Positions 36,812 through 45,454 of a stretch of 64,000 bases of DNA are shown in pieces. The DNA is from Myxococcales bacterium (GTDB lineage: Bacteria; Myxococcota; Polyangia; Nannocystales; Nannocystaceae): contig JAEUJW010000034.1 in the NCBI GenBank assembly GCA_016793465.1, positions 1 through 64,000 on the forward strand. The letters are read 5' to 3'. The notes beneath the pieces are model-generated. The model was given only the letters and a program-made list of their open reading frames with translations, was not told where the DNA came from and ran no database searches. The first letter of the stretch is position 1. Each line of letters starts with the position of its first letter. The position numbers and the translations under genes are program-made.

Positions 36812-38920
36812 TCACTGACCTCCTCCCGCGGAGCGCATGCGGAACGCCGGGGACAGGGCGATGAGCTCGATCAGCTTGTCGAGGCTGCCGCCGGTCTCGG
36901 GCAGCGCCTCGCTGATCTGCAGGCGGAACGGCGCGTCCTGCCCGCGCGCGCCGCGGCCCATCGCGTAGGTGAACAGCTTCTCCGACAGGCACTCGACGAA
37001 CCGCGGGTCGTCGGCCAGCAGCTCGGCCAGCTCGTCGGGCCCGACGAATGGTTGGTCCGGCGGGATGCCCCCCGACTCGTCGACCGGCAGCCCGTTCTCG
37101 AGCAAGCGACGCGCGCCGACGCCGTCGTAGCCCTCCATGCCGAGGCCGGCCGGGTCGAGCAGGTTGTGGCAGCCGGCGCAGACCTCCTGCTTGCGGTGCT
37201 CGGCCAGCACCTCGCGGATCGTCGCGCCCTCGGCCGGCGGCATCAGCGGCGGGATGTCGGGCGGCGGCGGCGGCATCTCGATGCACAGCAGCTGCTCGAG
37301 GATCCAGCGCCCGCGGTTGACCGGGCTGGTGCGGTTGCTCGCCGACATCGCCGTCAACCACGCGCCCTGCGTCATCAGCCCGCGGCGGTCGTCCGGCGTC
37401 AGCGTCACCCTGCGCGGCGCGTCGGTGCCCGGCGGCGCCATGCCGTAGTGCAGCGCCAGGCGGTCGTTGAGGTAGCCGAAGTCCGGCCGCATCATCTCGC
37501 CGATCGGCCGCCCGTTGGTCAGGAAGTCGGCGAAGAACAGCTCGGCCTCGGCCGCCATCGCCTGGCGCAGCGGCTCGTCGAAGCTCGGGAAGGTCGCCGC
37601 GTCGACGCCGTGCAGCCCGAGCAGCCGCGTCGACAGCCACTGCGACGCGAACCCGCGGCGCAGCGCGTCCGCCTTCGGGTCCGCGAGCATGCGCTGGACC
37701 TGCGCGCGCAGCCCCTCGGTCGTCGCCAGCGCGCCCGCGGCCGCCGCGTCGAACAGCTCGTCGTCGGGCATGCTGCTCCACAGGAAGTACGACAGCCGGC
37801 TGGCGAGCGCGTAGTCGTCGAGCGGCACCGGCTCGTCGTCGGCCGGGAACGGCGCGGCCGCCAGGCTCTGGCGGTAGAGGAACTTCGCCGACAGCAGCAT
37901 GGCCCGCACGACCAGCGCGACCGCGTTCTCCGGGCCCTCGGCGGCCGCCAGCTGCTGCCACAGCGCGAACACCGACGCCTCCTCGCCCTTGGTCAGCGGG
38001 CGCCGCCAGGCCCGCGCCGCGAAGTTGCCGACGATCGTGCGGTAGCACTGGTCCGGATCGACCGCCTCGATCGGGTCGCACACGTAGACCAGCTCGCGCC
38101 CCGGCGGCACCGCCAGCGCGTCGCTCTGCACGTCGAGGTAGCCGACCACCAGCGAGTTGAACACGTTCTCCGCCGGCTGGTCGTAGCCGTTGGGGAACGT
38201 GATCGCGACCGCGTGCGAGCCCGCCGTCAGCGGCACCTTGACCGTGTACACCGCCGGCGTGGTCGGCAACGACGTCACCTGCCAGTGCCCGACCTCGACG
38301 CCGTCGATCACCAGCCCCATCTCCGGCGTCGGCACCATGAACGCGTCGCCGCCGGCGAGGATCGACGCCGTCACCGTCTCGTCCTGCGCCGCGTCGACCG
38401 TGAAGCTCAGCGCACCGCCGCCGCCGCGGGGCATCGACCAGCCCCAGTCGAACGCCGTGCCGGCCTGCATGGTCGCCTCCGCGTGCGCGCGGGCCCCCAC
38501 GTGCACCGCCAGCCGCGGCACGATCGTCAGCGCGGCGGTCGCCAGCTCGCGCGCCGCGATGGCGTAGAGGTCCATCTGCGACGGCGTCAGCGTCAGCCCC
38601 TCGGCCAGGTTGTCGAAGCCGTGGGTCGCGTTGTCGGGCGGGAAGCTGTCGGCCGGCGTCAGCGTGACCGCCAGCAGGTCGCGCACGGTGTTGTTGTACT
38701 CGAGGCGGTTGAGCCGGTGCAGCGGCTCGGGGATGACCTCGCCGATCGGCTCGCCGCCCTCGCCGCTGTCGCCGGCCGAGGCCGTACCCGTGCCCGGCGC
38801 GGTGCCCGAGCCGTCGCCGGTCCCGCTCGCCTCGTCGCCGCCCGTCTCGCTGGCCGAGCCGGTGTAGCAGCCGCCCGCGAGCAGCGCGGCGAGAGCGAGG
38901 TAGCTGGACGGGTGGGCCAT
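36812..38920 (-). CDS. DUF1587/1595/1592/1588/1585 lipoprotein with a CxxCH heme motif
   Basis: 702 residues with lipobox LLAGGC (Cys18) and a Gly/Ser/Thr-rich linker. The PSD-type domains follow in order: DUF1587 (RLNRLEYNNTVRDLL), a carbohydrate-binding-like middle, DUF1595 (FAARAWRRPLTKGE), DUF1592 (YALASRLSYFLWSSMPDDEL), DUF1588 (NRTSPVNRGRWIL) with EVCAGCHNLLDPAG (heme motif at 37166-37180), and DUF1585. Covalent heme and a periplasmic or surface redox role are inferred. It pairs with the DUF1552 gene. Confidence 0.9.
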   Translation of the reverse strand: MAHPSSYLALAALLAGGCYTGSASETGGDEASGTGDGSGTAPGTGTASAGDSGEGGEPIGEVIPEPLHRLNRLEYNNTVRDLLAVTLTPADSFPPDNATHGFDNLAEGLTLTPSQMDLYAIAARELATAALTIVPRLAVHVGARAHAEATMQAGTAFDWGWSMPRGGGGALSFTVDAAQDETVTASILAGGDAFMVPTPEMGLVIDGVEVGHWQVTSLPTTPAVYTVKVPLTAGSHAVAITFPNGYDQPAENVFNSLVVGYLDVQSDALAVPPGRELVYVCDPIEAVDPDQCYRTIVGNFAARAWRRPLTKGEEASVFALWQQLAAAEGPENAVALVVRAMLLSAKFLYRQSLAAAPFPADDEPVPLDDYALASRLSYFLWSSMPDDELFDAAAAGALATTEGLRAQVQRMLADPKADALRRGFASQWLSTRLLGLHGVDAATFPSFDEPLRQAMAAEAELFFADFLTNGRPIGEMMRPDFGYLNDRLALHYGMAPPGTDAPRRVTLTPDDRRGLMTQGAWLTAMSASNRTSPVNRGRWILEQLLCIEMPPPPPDIPPLMPPAEGATIREVLAEHRKQEVCAGCHNLLDPAGLGMEGYDGVGARRLLENGLPVDESGGIPPDQPFVGPDELAELLADDPRFVECLSEKLFTYAMGRGARGQDAPFRLQISEALPETGGSLDKLIELIALSPAFRMRSAGGGQ

Positions 38921-39165
38921 GATGCGACGCTATCAAAGCCGCGTCGTCGCCGGTCACCCGCGTCGCCCCGTCGACCCCCCGGATCCCCCGCGAAGCCCCC
39001 CGCGCGCCGACCGTCACGGCCGCGAATTGCCCAACAAAAACAACGTCCGCGCCGCTTCTGCGGCGGCCACGTGCGTCAGATCTCCCGCCGTGGCCCGGCC
39101 CACGGCGGCGGCGCGGGCCGCCACTTCGCCGGGGCGCTCGCAGGGCTCGGCCGTCGCGGCGCGCC

Positions 39166-40548
39166 TCACTTACCGACGTTCTTCTTCTGCAGCGCGATCG
39201 CCTCCTCGTCGCCGACCGCCTCCGCCTCCGCGAGCAGCCAGCGGAACAGCGGCCCCGAGATGCCGTACTCCTTGCGGTCGTTCCACAGCCACACCGCGTA
39301 GTTGCACACGTTGAGGTGCACGTCGGGGAACATGACCCGCCGCACCTCGAGCCCGCCGACCGTCGCCGCCCGCTCGTAGGCCCGCTTCAGCCCGTTCCAC
39401 TCGCGCAGCTCGTCGACCGAGGACAGCGCCCGCTTGTCCTTGGTGCGGGCGCGCAGCGCCTGCGACAGCTTCTCGACGCCGAGGATCAGCTCGCCGCGCA
39501 GCCGCAGCGCCGCCTCGGCCCCGACGCCGCCGCAGTCCTGCAGCGCCGCCAGCGGCAGCTGAGCCCGCGCCGCCAGGGCCGCCAGCTCCTCGCCGACCGT
39601 GTGCCGCAACTGCGCCTCCGCGACCTCCGGCCGCGTCACGCTCGCGAGCACGCGCGCCCGCTCGCGCAGCCGCTCGAGCACCGGCCCCGCGAACGCCGCG
39701 TCCCACGCCTTGCACAGCTCGGCCGCCCGCGTCGGCGTCCACTGCCGCTCGAGCTCCGGCGTCGTCGACCACAACGCGTGCAGCGCCTGCGCGTGGGCCA
39801 CCGGGTCGCCCGCGTACGCCGCCGGGTCGAGCACCGGCGGCGACGGCTCGGCCGGCGGCGGCGGCGGCGGCTTGCGCTGGTACAGCACCCGCGGGGTCGC
39901 CAGCGCCTGGGTCAGCAGCGGCCGCAGGCCCGCGCGCCCCGAGCTGCGCCACCACATCCAGCGCAGCCCCACGTCGGTCGCCGACGGCTCGCCGATCAGC
40001 GCCTCGCGCCGCACCCGCGCCGCCGCGAACGCGAGGAACCGCGTGGTCGGCGAGGCGATGCCGTCGCGCACGCCGAGCCGCATCACCGTGCGCCAGTCGC
40101 CGCGCTCGGCCGCGTCGATCACCAGCCACTCGCCCGCGACCACCCTGGCGATCGCCGGCGCCGCGTGCTCCCAGTGGGCCGCGCCCTGCATCAGATCGCG
40201 GGCCGCGTCGCGCTGCCCGCGGCTCGCCGCGATGAGCCCGGCCGCGGCCACCCCGGCCGCGCCGAGCTTGCCGCGCTCGCCGAGCTGTCCCTCGAGCCAG
40301 GTCGCCAGCGCCTCGTCGTGGGCCCGCCGCGAGACCAGCGCCAGCGCCCCGGCCAGCGCCCGCCCGCCGCGCGGGTCGACCTCGAACTGCCCGCGGCACA
40401 GCCACGCCGCCGCCGCGCTGAACTTGACCCACCCGAGCCGCACCGGCCCGCCCCGCAGCGCCCGCCACACCAGCGGCTCGATCGCCTGCAGCAGCAGCCA
40501 CAGCCAGGCCAGCACCGCGAGCCCGATGACGATGACCGCCGCGTTCAC
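39166..40548 (-). CDS. Membrane-anchored protein, third gene of the Hsp70 operon
   Basis: 460 residues from a GTG start that overlaps the upstream stop (GTGA). An N-terminal helix (VIVIGLAVLAWLWLLLQAI) is followed by a long, mostly alpha-helical soluble part rich in Ala, Arg and Leu, with a Pro-rich break near 225-235 (KPPPPPPAEPSPP). No family recognised. Strict overlap with the J-like gene and Hsp70 suggests it tethers or receives clients from that pair at the membrane. Confidence 0.8.
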   Translation of the reverse strand: MNAAVIVIGLAVLAWLWLLLQAIEPLVWRALRGGPVRLGWVKFSAAAAWLCRGQFEVDPRGGRALAGALALVSRRAHDEALATWLEGQLGERGKLGAAGVAAAGLIAASRGQRDAARDLMQGAAHWEHAAPAIARVVAGEWLVIDAAERGDWRTVMRLGVRDGIASPTTRFLAFAAARVRREALIGEPSATDVGLRWMWWRSSGRAGLRPLLTQALATPRVLYQRKPPPPPPAEPSPPVLDPAAYAGDPVAHAQALHALWSTTPELERQWTPTRAAELCKAWDAAFAGPVLERLRERARVLASVTRPEVAEAQLRHTVGEELAALAARAQLPLAALQDCGGVGAEAALRLRGELILGVEKLSQALRARTKDKRALSSVDELREWNGLKRAYERAATVGGLEVRRVMFPDVHLNVCNYAVWLWNDRKEYGISGPLFRWLLAEAEAVGDEEAIALQKKNVGK

Positions 40549-40922
40549 GGCCGCCTCCAGCCCAGCAGGGCGAACGCCTCGGTCAGCGGCGGCATGTCGC
40601 CCGGCGCCTGCGGGACCGCCGGCGGCGGCTTCGGCGGCTCGGGCGCGGGCGGCAGCGCGGCCCAGAACTCGTGCACGAGCCGCCTGTCCGGGCTGCGCAG
40701 CTCGGCCATCGCCCCGCGCACCTTGTCGGCCGTGCGCGCCTGCGGCCCGAGCGGCGTCATGTACGTCTTCGCCGCCTTCAACCCGAGCTCGAGCATGCCG
40801 AGCAGCTTCTGGCCCTCGCGCTCGACGTCCAGCCGCGAGCAGGTCGGCCGCAGCCCGAGCACGTAGAACGGGTTGTCCGCCAGCCGCCGCTCCGGCTCGG
40901 CCGCGCCCTCCTCGCGGGCCAC
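40545..40922 (-). CDS. J-like small protein lacking the HPD motif
   Basis: 125 residues. NPFYVLGLRPTCSRLDVERE resembles the start of a J-domain (NPYEVLGL...), but the loop that should carry His-Pro-Asp is absent and the helices continue directly. The C-terminus is Pro-rich (PPAPEPPKPPPAVPQAP). The GTG start overlaps the Hsp70 stop (TAGTG). It may bind the Hsp70 without stimulating its ATPase; that is inference. The first helix-turn is the only similarity, so the J label is tentative. Confidence 0.7.
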   Translation of the reverse strand: MAREEGAAEPERRLADNPFYVLGLRPTCSRLDVEREGQKLLGMLELGLKAAKTYMTPLGPQARTADKVRGAMAELRSPDRRLVHEFWAALPPAPEPPKPPPAVPQAPGDMPPLTEAFALLGWRRP

Positions 40923-43390
40923 TAGCGCACCCCCGAGTCGTAGCCGAGCCGCCGCTGCTCCGGGTCGCCCGGCATCAGCCGCCACAGCTTCTGCACCACC
41001 CGCCGCAGGCCCTCGTGGTCGCCCCTGGTCATGAGCTCGCGGCCCTCCTTGACCAGCGTCTGCGCCTGCGCCGGGTCGGTGGTGTTGCCGATGTCGGTCG
41101 CGCAGTGTTCGAACCGCCGGCGCCACACCTCCGGGTCGCGCGAGCCCGCCGCGTACGACAGGCGGTTGATCAGCCGCAGCTGGCGCTGCAGCTCGAGCGG
41201 GTCGCGGGCCTGCCGGGCCTTCTCGACCGCCCGCGCCGTCTCGGTGAACAGCGCCTGCTCGTGCGGCAGGCCGTGCTCGTGGACCACCATCGTCGCGTAG
41301 ACCACCGCCTCCCGCGCCTCGCGCTCGAGCTCCGGCCAGCGCCGGTCGAGCTCGACCGACTCGAGCAGCGCGTCGAGGTCGATCAGCGAGCGCCGCGCCT
41401 TCTGGGCCGCGTCCGCGTCGCCGCCCTTCGCGGCCCCCACGTCGAGCGCCAGGTCCACCAGCGCCGCCTCGGCCTTGCCGAGCTTGTCGATCACCCCCGG
41501 CAGCCCGCGGCGGAACGCGTCGGTGCGCAGCTCGCCGAGGCGCCCGCGGATCGCCGCGATCTGCGCGTCCAGGACCTCCGGCGCGGCCTCCGGGACCAGC
41601 AGGTGGGCCACGTGTTCGAACACCTGCCCGGTCGTCGGCACCAGCGCCCGCGCGCTCATGCGGCCCCCGCGGTCGAGCTCGATGGTCAGCTCGAGCTCGG
41701 TCCCCGACGGCAGCGTCTGCCGCAGCTCGTGCCCCGTGATCTGCAGCGACCCGACGAGCCGGCACAGGTGCGCCGCGTCGTACTCCCCCTGCACGATCGG
41801 GATCTTAATTAAACTCTCCTTCGAGCCCTTGGCCACCGTCTCGACGGTGTGCAGCGCGAACGTCCGCCGCGCCGGCAGCGGCGCGCCGCGCTCGAAGTAC
41901 ACGCGCACGTCGTCGCCCGCGGTCGCCACCCCGATCGTGCGCGACAGCGGCGGATCGCTGATCGTCAGCCCCTGCACGATCGTCAGCGTCGGCGGGTCGA
42001 TCGCCACCACCCCGCCGCTCGCGTTCTTCGCCTCGACCTTGAAGACGTTGGGCCGGCGCGCCACCAGCGAGACCCCGACGACGAACGCCCCCTCCTCGTC
42101 GAGGGCCGTCCACGCGCTGTCCCACAGGCCGTCCGCGCGCGCGAGCCGGATCTCCGTCGGCACCGAGCTCCCGGTCGCCGCGGTGTCGACCAGCCGCCCG
42201 ACCACGTGCGGCGTCAGGTCCGACGACATCGCCGGGTACTGCAGCCACACCTTGCACCCGCGGATCGGCTCGAGCGCCGTTGGCCGCGCCTCGAGCCCCG
42301 CCGTCGCCGCGTAGATCGCCGCGCCTTGCGCCACCAGTGTCATCGGGTCGAGCCCCTCCGCCGGCTGCACGCCGAGCGCCGCGCTGACCTGGCGCCGCAC
42401 CGTCGGCATCACCGACGGCCCGCCGACCATCACCACCCGCGTCAGCCCGCCCGGCGCGACCCCGTGGGCCTCGAGCAGCCGGCGGCAGACCACCAGCGAG
42501 CGCTCGATCGTCGGCGCGCACAGCCGCTCGAGCGTGGCCCGGTCGAGCGTGATGTCGAGGTCGAAGCGGTCGCCCTCGACCTCGAGCCCCGGCACCGTGA
42601 TCGCCGTCTCCTCGACCCGCGACAGCTCGATCTTCGCCTCCTCGGCCGCCAGCTTGATCTTGCGGATCGCCGCCGCGTGCCCGGCCTCGGCCCGGCTGAG
42701 CTTGACGCCCTCCTTCTTCTCGAGCTGTCCCAAGAGCCAGTCGACGATCGCCCAGTCGAAGTCGCGCCCGCCGAGGAAGTTGTCGCCGTCGTGCCCGACC
42801 ACCCGCAGCAGCCCGTCGCGCGTCTCGAGCAGCGACACGTCGAACGTCCCGCCGCCGAGGTCATAGACCAGCCAGCTCCCGCTCGAGTCGGCGATCGTCC
42901 AGCCCGCCGCCAGCGCCGACGCGATCGGCTCCTGCAGCAGCTCGACCCGCTCGAAGCCCGCCAGCCGCGCCGCCTCCGACGTCGCGCTCGACTGCGGCAG
43001 CTCGAACAGCGCCGGCACCGAGATCACCGCCCGCGCCGGCACGAACCCCAGCTGGTCCTCGATGTCCTTGCGCAGGCTCTTCAGCACCTCGGCCGCCAGC
43101 TCCTCGGGCTTCTTCTCGGCCCCCGACTGCACGAACCGCAGCGCCTGCGCCGTGCCCATCAGGCGCTTGAACTCGCCGCGCGTGTTGTCCGGGTCGCTCT
43201 CGAGCAGACGGCGGGCCCGCGCCCCCACCGTCACGTTGCCGCGGCTGTCGATCCGCACCACCGACGGCGTGATCGGCGAGCCCTGGCTGTTGCGGACCAG
43301 AGTCACCTTGTCCCCGTCGAACACCGCCGCCGTCGAGTTGGTGGTCCCGAGGTCGATCCCCACGTACACGAGGTTCGTGCTGCTGCTCAT
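40922..43390 (-). CDS. Hsp70-family chaperone with an extra domain between ATPase and substrate-binding parts
   Basis: 822 residues (DnaK is about 640). The nucleotide-binding domain (1-370) has VGIDLGTTNS, VYDLGGGTFDVSLLE, and RVVMVGGPSVMPTVRRQV. About 108 residues (370-478), beta-rich and unrecognised, come before a recognisable linker and beta-sandwich (PPLSRTIGVAT, 479-490; PIVQGEYDAAHLCRLVG, 531-547; ELELTIELDRGGRMSA). The C-terminal 200 residues are helical. It is not the housekeeping DnaK: no GrpE, DnaJ or heat-shock element is near. Operon with the J-like and membrane genes. Confidence 0.92.
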   Translation of the reverse strand: MSSSTNLVYVGIDLGTTNSTAAVFDGDKVTLVRNSQGSPITPSVVRIDSRGNVTVGARARRLLESDPDNTRGEFKRLMGTAQALRFVQSGAEKKPEELAAEVLKSLRKDIEDQLGFVPARAVISVPALFELPQSSATSEAARLAGFERVELLQEPIASALAAGWTIADSSGSWLVYDLGGGTFDVSLLETRDGLLRVVGHDGDNFLGGRDFDWAIVDWLLGQLEKKEGVKLSRAEAGHAAAIRKIKLAAEEAKIELSRVEETAITVPGLEVEGDRFDLDITLDRATLERLCAPTIERSLVVCRRLLEAHGVAPGGLTRVVMVGGPSVMPTVRRQVSAALGVQPAEGLDPMTLVAQGAAIYAATAGLEARPTALEPIRGCKVWLQYPAMSSDLTPHVVGRLVDTAATGSSVPTEIRLARADGLWDSAWTALDEEGAFVVGVSLVARRPNVFKVEAKNASGGVVAIDPPTLTIVQGLTISDPPLSRTIGVATAGDDVRVYFERGAPLPARRTFALHTVETVAKGSKESLIKIPIVQGEYDAAHLCRLVGSLQITGHELRQTLPSGTELELTIELDRGGRMSARALVPTTGQVFEHVAHLLVPEAAPEVLDAQIAAIRGRLGELRTDAFRRGLPGVIDKLGKAEAALVDLALDVGAAKGGDADAAQKARRSLIDLDALLESVELDRRWPELEREAREAVVYATMVVHEHGLPHEQALFTETARAVEKARQARDPLELQRQLRLINRLSYAAGSRDPEVWRRRFEHCATDIGNTTDPAQAQTLVKEGRELMTRGDHEGLRRVVQKLWRLMPGDPEQRRLGYDSGVR

Positions 43391-43399
43391 CGCCGGGCA

Positions 43400-43906
43400 T
43401 CATACAGGCAGCCGCGCCCGACCGGACCGCGCGCCTCGGCCGCGCCGCCAGCGGTCGACCGCGATCCCCGCGCTCGCCCCCAGCCCCAGGAGCGCCAGCC
43501 CCAGCCCCCACTGCATCGCCGCCGGCGCCGCCGGCCGCGACGCCGACGCCCCGGGCGAGGACGCCCCCGCGCGCACGAACACCTCGACCCGCCCCGCGCT
43601 CCACGGCCCCGCCACCGCCTCGGCCACGCCCACCACCTCCGCCGGCGCCAACCCGACCACCCCCGCCACCACCACCGCCCCCGCGTCCGTCCCCTTCGGC
43701 AGCCGCACCTCGACCACCGGCGCGTCCCCGTCCGCCTGGGCCGCCAGCGCCGCCGCGACCGCCGCCGCGATCGCCAGCTCCTCGCGCGCGACCTCCCCCG
43801 CCCGCGTCGGCACCAGCGCCGGATCTCCGTACAGCGCCTGCTTGTCCGCGCGCTCACCCGCCGCCGCCGCGACCAGCGCCACGAGCAGCGCCGTCGACAC
43901 GCTCAC
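43400..43906 (-). CDS. Signal-peptide and membrane protein upstream of the Hsp70 gene
   Basis: 168 residues from a GTG start: N-terminal signal-like helix (STALLVALVAAAAG), an Ala-rich soluble region with VVEVRLPKGTDAGAVVVAG, and a C-terminal helix (WGLGLALLGLGASAGIAV) followed by Arg residues (WRRGRGARSGR). Family not recognised. The stop is 9 nt before the Hsp70 ATG, so it is probably the first gene of that operon. A tandem repeat begins directly upstream. Confidence 0.65.
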   Translation of the reverse strand: MSVSTALLVALVAAAAGERADKQALYGDPALVPTRAGEVAREELAIAAAVAAALAAQADGDAPVVEVRLPKGTDAGAVVVAGVVGLAPAEVVGVAEAVAGPWSAGRVEVFVRAGASSPGASASRPAAPAAMQWGLGLALLGLGASAGIAVDRWRRGRGARSGRARLPV

Positions 43907-43913
43907 CGCGCGC

Positions 43914-44085
43914 CCCCGCGATCACCGACCGGCGCCCCGCGATCACCGACCCGCGCCGACCGCTCCCCGCGATCACCGACCGGCGCCCCGCGATCACCGA
44001 CCCGCGCCGACCGCTCCCCGCGATCACCGACCAGCGCCCCGCGATCACCGACCCGCGCCGACCGCTCCCCGCGATCACCGACGAG
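43914..44085. repeat. Tandem repeat with CCCCGCGATCACCGAC core, 51-bp unit
   Basis: Seven copies of the core CGCGATCACCGAC alternate with two spacers (short: CGGCGC or CAGCGC; long: CCGCGCCGACCGCTC), making a 51-bp higher-order unit repeated just over three times. Copies are nearly identical. It lies between the sigma-factor gene and the operon with Hsp70, at the 5' end of the latter. There is no spacer diversity, so it is not CRISPR. 51 is a multiple of 3, so copy-number change would preserve any frame through it. Confidence 0.85.
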
Positions 44086-44138
44086 CGCCGACCGCACGCC
44101 CCTCCGCGCCGCCGCTGCGTCGCGCTGCATCATCGACT

Positions 44139-44873
44139 TCACCGATCGTCCTCGCCGTACCACTCCGCCAGCCGCTTCAGCACCCGCGCGTGCCGCCGTG
44201 ACACCGTGCTCGCGCTGATGCCCGACTCCTCCGCGTACGCGTGCATGCTGAGCCCGCGGAAGTACAGCGCCTCGATCATGCCCTGCTCGTCGGCGTCGCA
44301 GCGGTCGATCGCCCGGCGCAGCCGCCCGCGCGTCTGCTCGTCGACCATCCACGCCTCGAGGTCCGGCTGCCCCGAGTCGACCTCGGCCGCCGTCCGCGAC
44401 AGCACCACCGCGGTCGTCACCTGGCGCACGATCGCCGCCGCCGCCTCGACCCGCTCGACCAGCGTCCGCGGGTCGCCCGCCGTCGCCGTCGGCGGCGCCG
44501 CGAGCTCCGACGTCGCCTCGATCAGCCGCACCATCCGGGCCAGCCGCCGGCGATCGGGGCAGGCCTCGCGGGCCGCGTCGACCATCGCCCCGCGCACCCG
44601 CTGGTACGCGAACGCCATGAACGGCACGCCGGTGGCCGGGTCGTAGCGCAGCGCCGCCCGCACGAGCGCCTCGTAGCCCGCGCTCTCGCACTCGTCGAAG
44701 CCGATCCCTCCGAGCAGCTGGCGCAGCCCGCGGGCGATGTGCGGCACCCGCCCGGCCGCGCCCGCGACCAGGATCTTCTGCATCGCGTCGAGGCGCCCGT
44801 CGCTGGCCGCCCGCGCCGCCGCCTCGTCCGCGTTCGTCGCGTCCGCCCGCTCGCCTGTCGCGTGCACCTGCAT
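44139..44873 (-). CDS. RNA polymerase sigma factor, sigma-70 family (FliA/group 3-like)
   Basis: 244 residues. Region 2 is seen at RLDAMQKILV and ALVRAALRYDPATGVPFMAFAYQRVRGAMVDA, quoted here in shortened form as DPATGVPFMAFAYQRVRGAM. Region 4 at the C-terminus has a helix-turn-helix (GLSMHAYAEESGISASTVSRR). The middle resembles region 3. That places it nearer FliA/WhiG than small ECF factors. No anti-sigma factor is adjacent. It is upstream of, and on the same strand as, the Hsp70 operon, separated by the tandem repeat. Confidence 0.85.
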   Translation of the reverse strand: MQVHATGERADATNADEAAARAASDGRLDAMQKILVAGAAGRVPHIARGLRQLLGGIGFDECESAGYEALVRAALRYDPATGVPFMAFAYQRVRGAMVDAAREACPDRRRLARMVRLIEATSELAAPPTATAGDPRTLVERVEAAAAIVRQVTTAVVLSRTAAEVDSGQPDLEAWMVDEQTRGRLRRAIDRCDADEQGMIEALYFRGLSMHAYAEESGISASTVSRRHARVLKRLAEWYGEDDR

Positions 44874-44894
44874 GCGCCTCTCGGCCCGCCGCGC

Positions 44895-45221
44895 CTACGA
44901 GCCCGCGGCCGCCGCGTCCTGGCTGTCCTGGATGTGCTTGCGCAGCGCCTGCTTCTGCTCGTCGGCGAGCCCGTGGAAGCGCACCGCCATGTCCCGCGCC
45001 CCCGCCCGCACGACCACGCCGCCGACCGGCAGCGACGTCGCCAGCGCCGGGAACGAGATCACCAGCGAGACCTGCGCGCCGACCTCCTCCCACGCGGGCC
45101 CGCCGAACTTGCAGCCGCCGAGGCTGAGGTCCTCGAGCGTGCGCGCCAGCAGGACCTCGCTGCCGATCACGTCCGCCTGCGCGTGCACGCGGAGTCGGGG
45201 GTGAAAGCGGGCTTCCGGCAT
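44895..45221 (-). CDS. PilZ-domain protein
   Basis: 108 residues. The cyclic-di-GMP-binding marks are the Arg-rich start RFHPRLRV and DLSLGGCKF (the DxSxxG motif), followed by the beta-barrel strands VGAQVSLVISFPA and VVVRAGARDMAVRF. The ATG at 45221 follows a GGAG ribosome site. A single-domain receiver, it would pass c-di-GMP signals to a partner. The sigma-factor gene starts 21 nt after its stop, so the two are probably co-transcribed. Confidence 0.85.
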   Translation of the reverse strand: MPEARFHPRLRVHAQADVIGSEVLLARTLEDLSLGGCKFGGPAWEEVGAQVSLVISFPALATSLPVGGVVVRAGARDMAVRFHGLADEQKQALRKHIQDSQDAAAAGS

Positions 45222-45454
45222 CGTTCGCTCCTCGCCCCCGCGATAGCACAAATCGCCGCCGCGCCGACATTCCGCCGCGCCCGCGAGGCTCCAGCGACGC
45301 CGTGACAACGGCCGCGCGCCCTGCCTGCCAAAATGTCAGCGTATCGCGGCCTTCGGCCGGAAATTCACTCACGAAGTGCTTGATTCTCCCGTGCAAATGA
45401 GCGACCCATCCCCGGGCCGTCCGCTTGCAGAGCGGCCCGAACCCGAAGCCCACG

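Noticed and set aside
40922..43390. The Hsp70 as housekeeping DnaK
   Set aside because: It is 180 residues too long, has an inserted domain and a non-standard linker, lacks the EEVD-like or Lys-rich ends of DnaK, and has no grpE/dnaJ neighbours.
43914..44085. Possible CRISPR array
   Set aside because: The spacers are only two alternating constant sequences, the units are not 28-37 bp repeats with unique spacers, and no cas gene is near.
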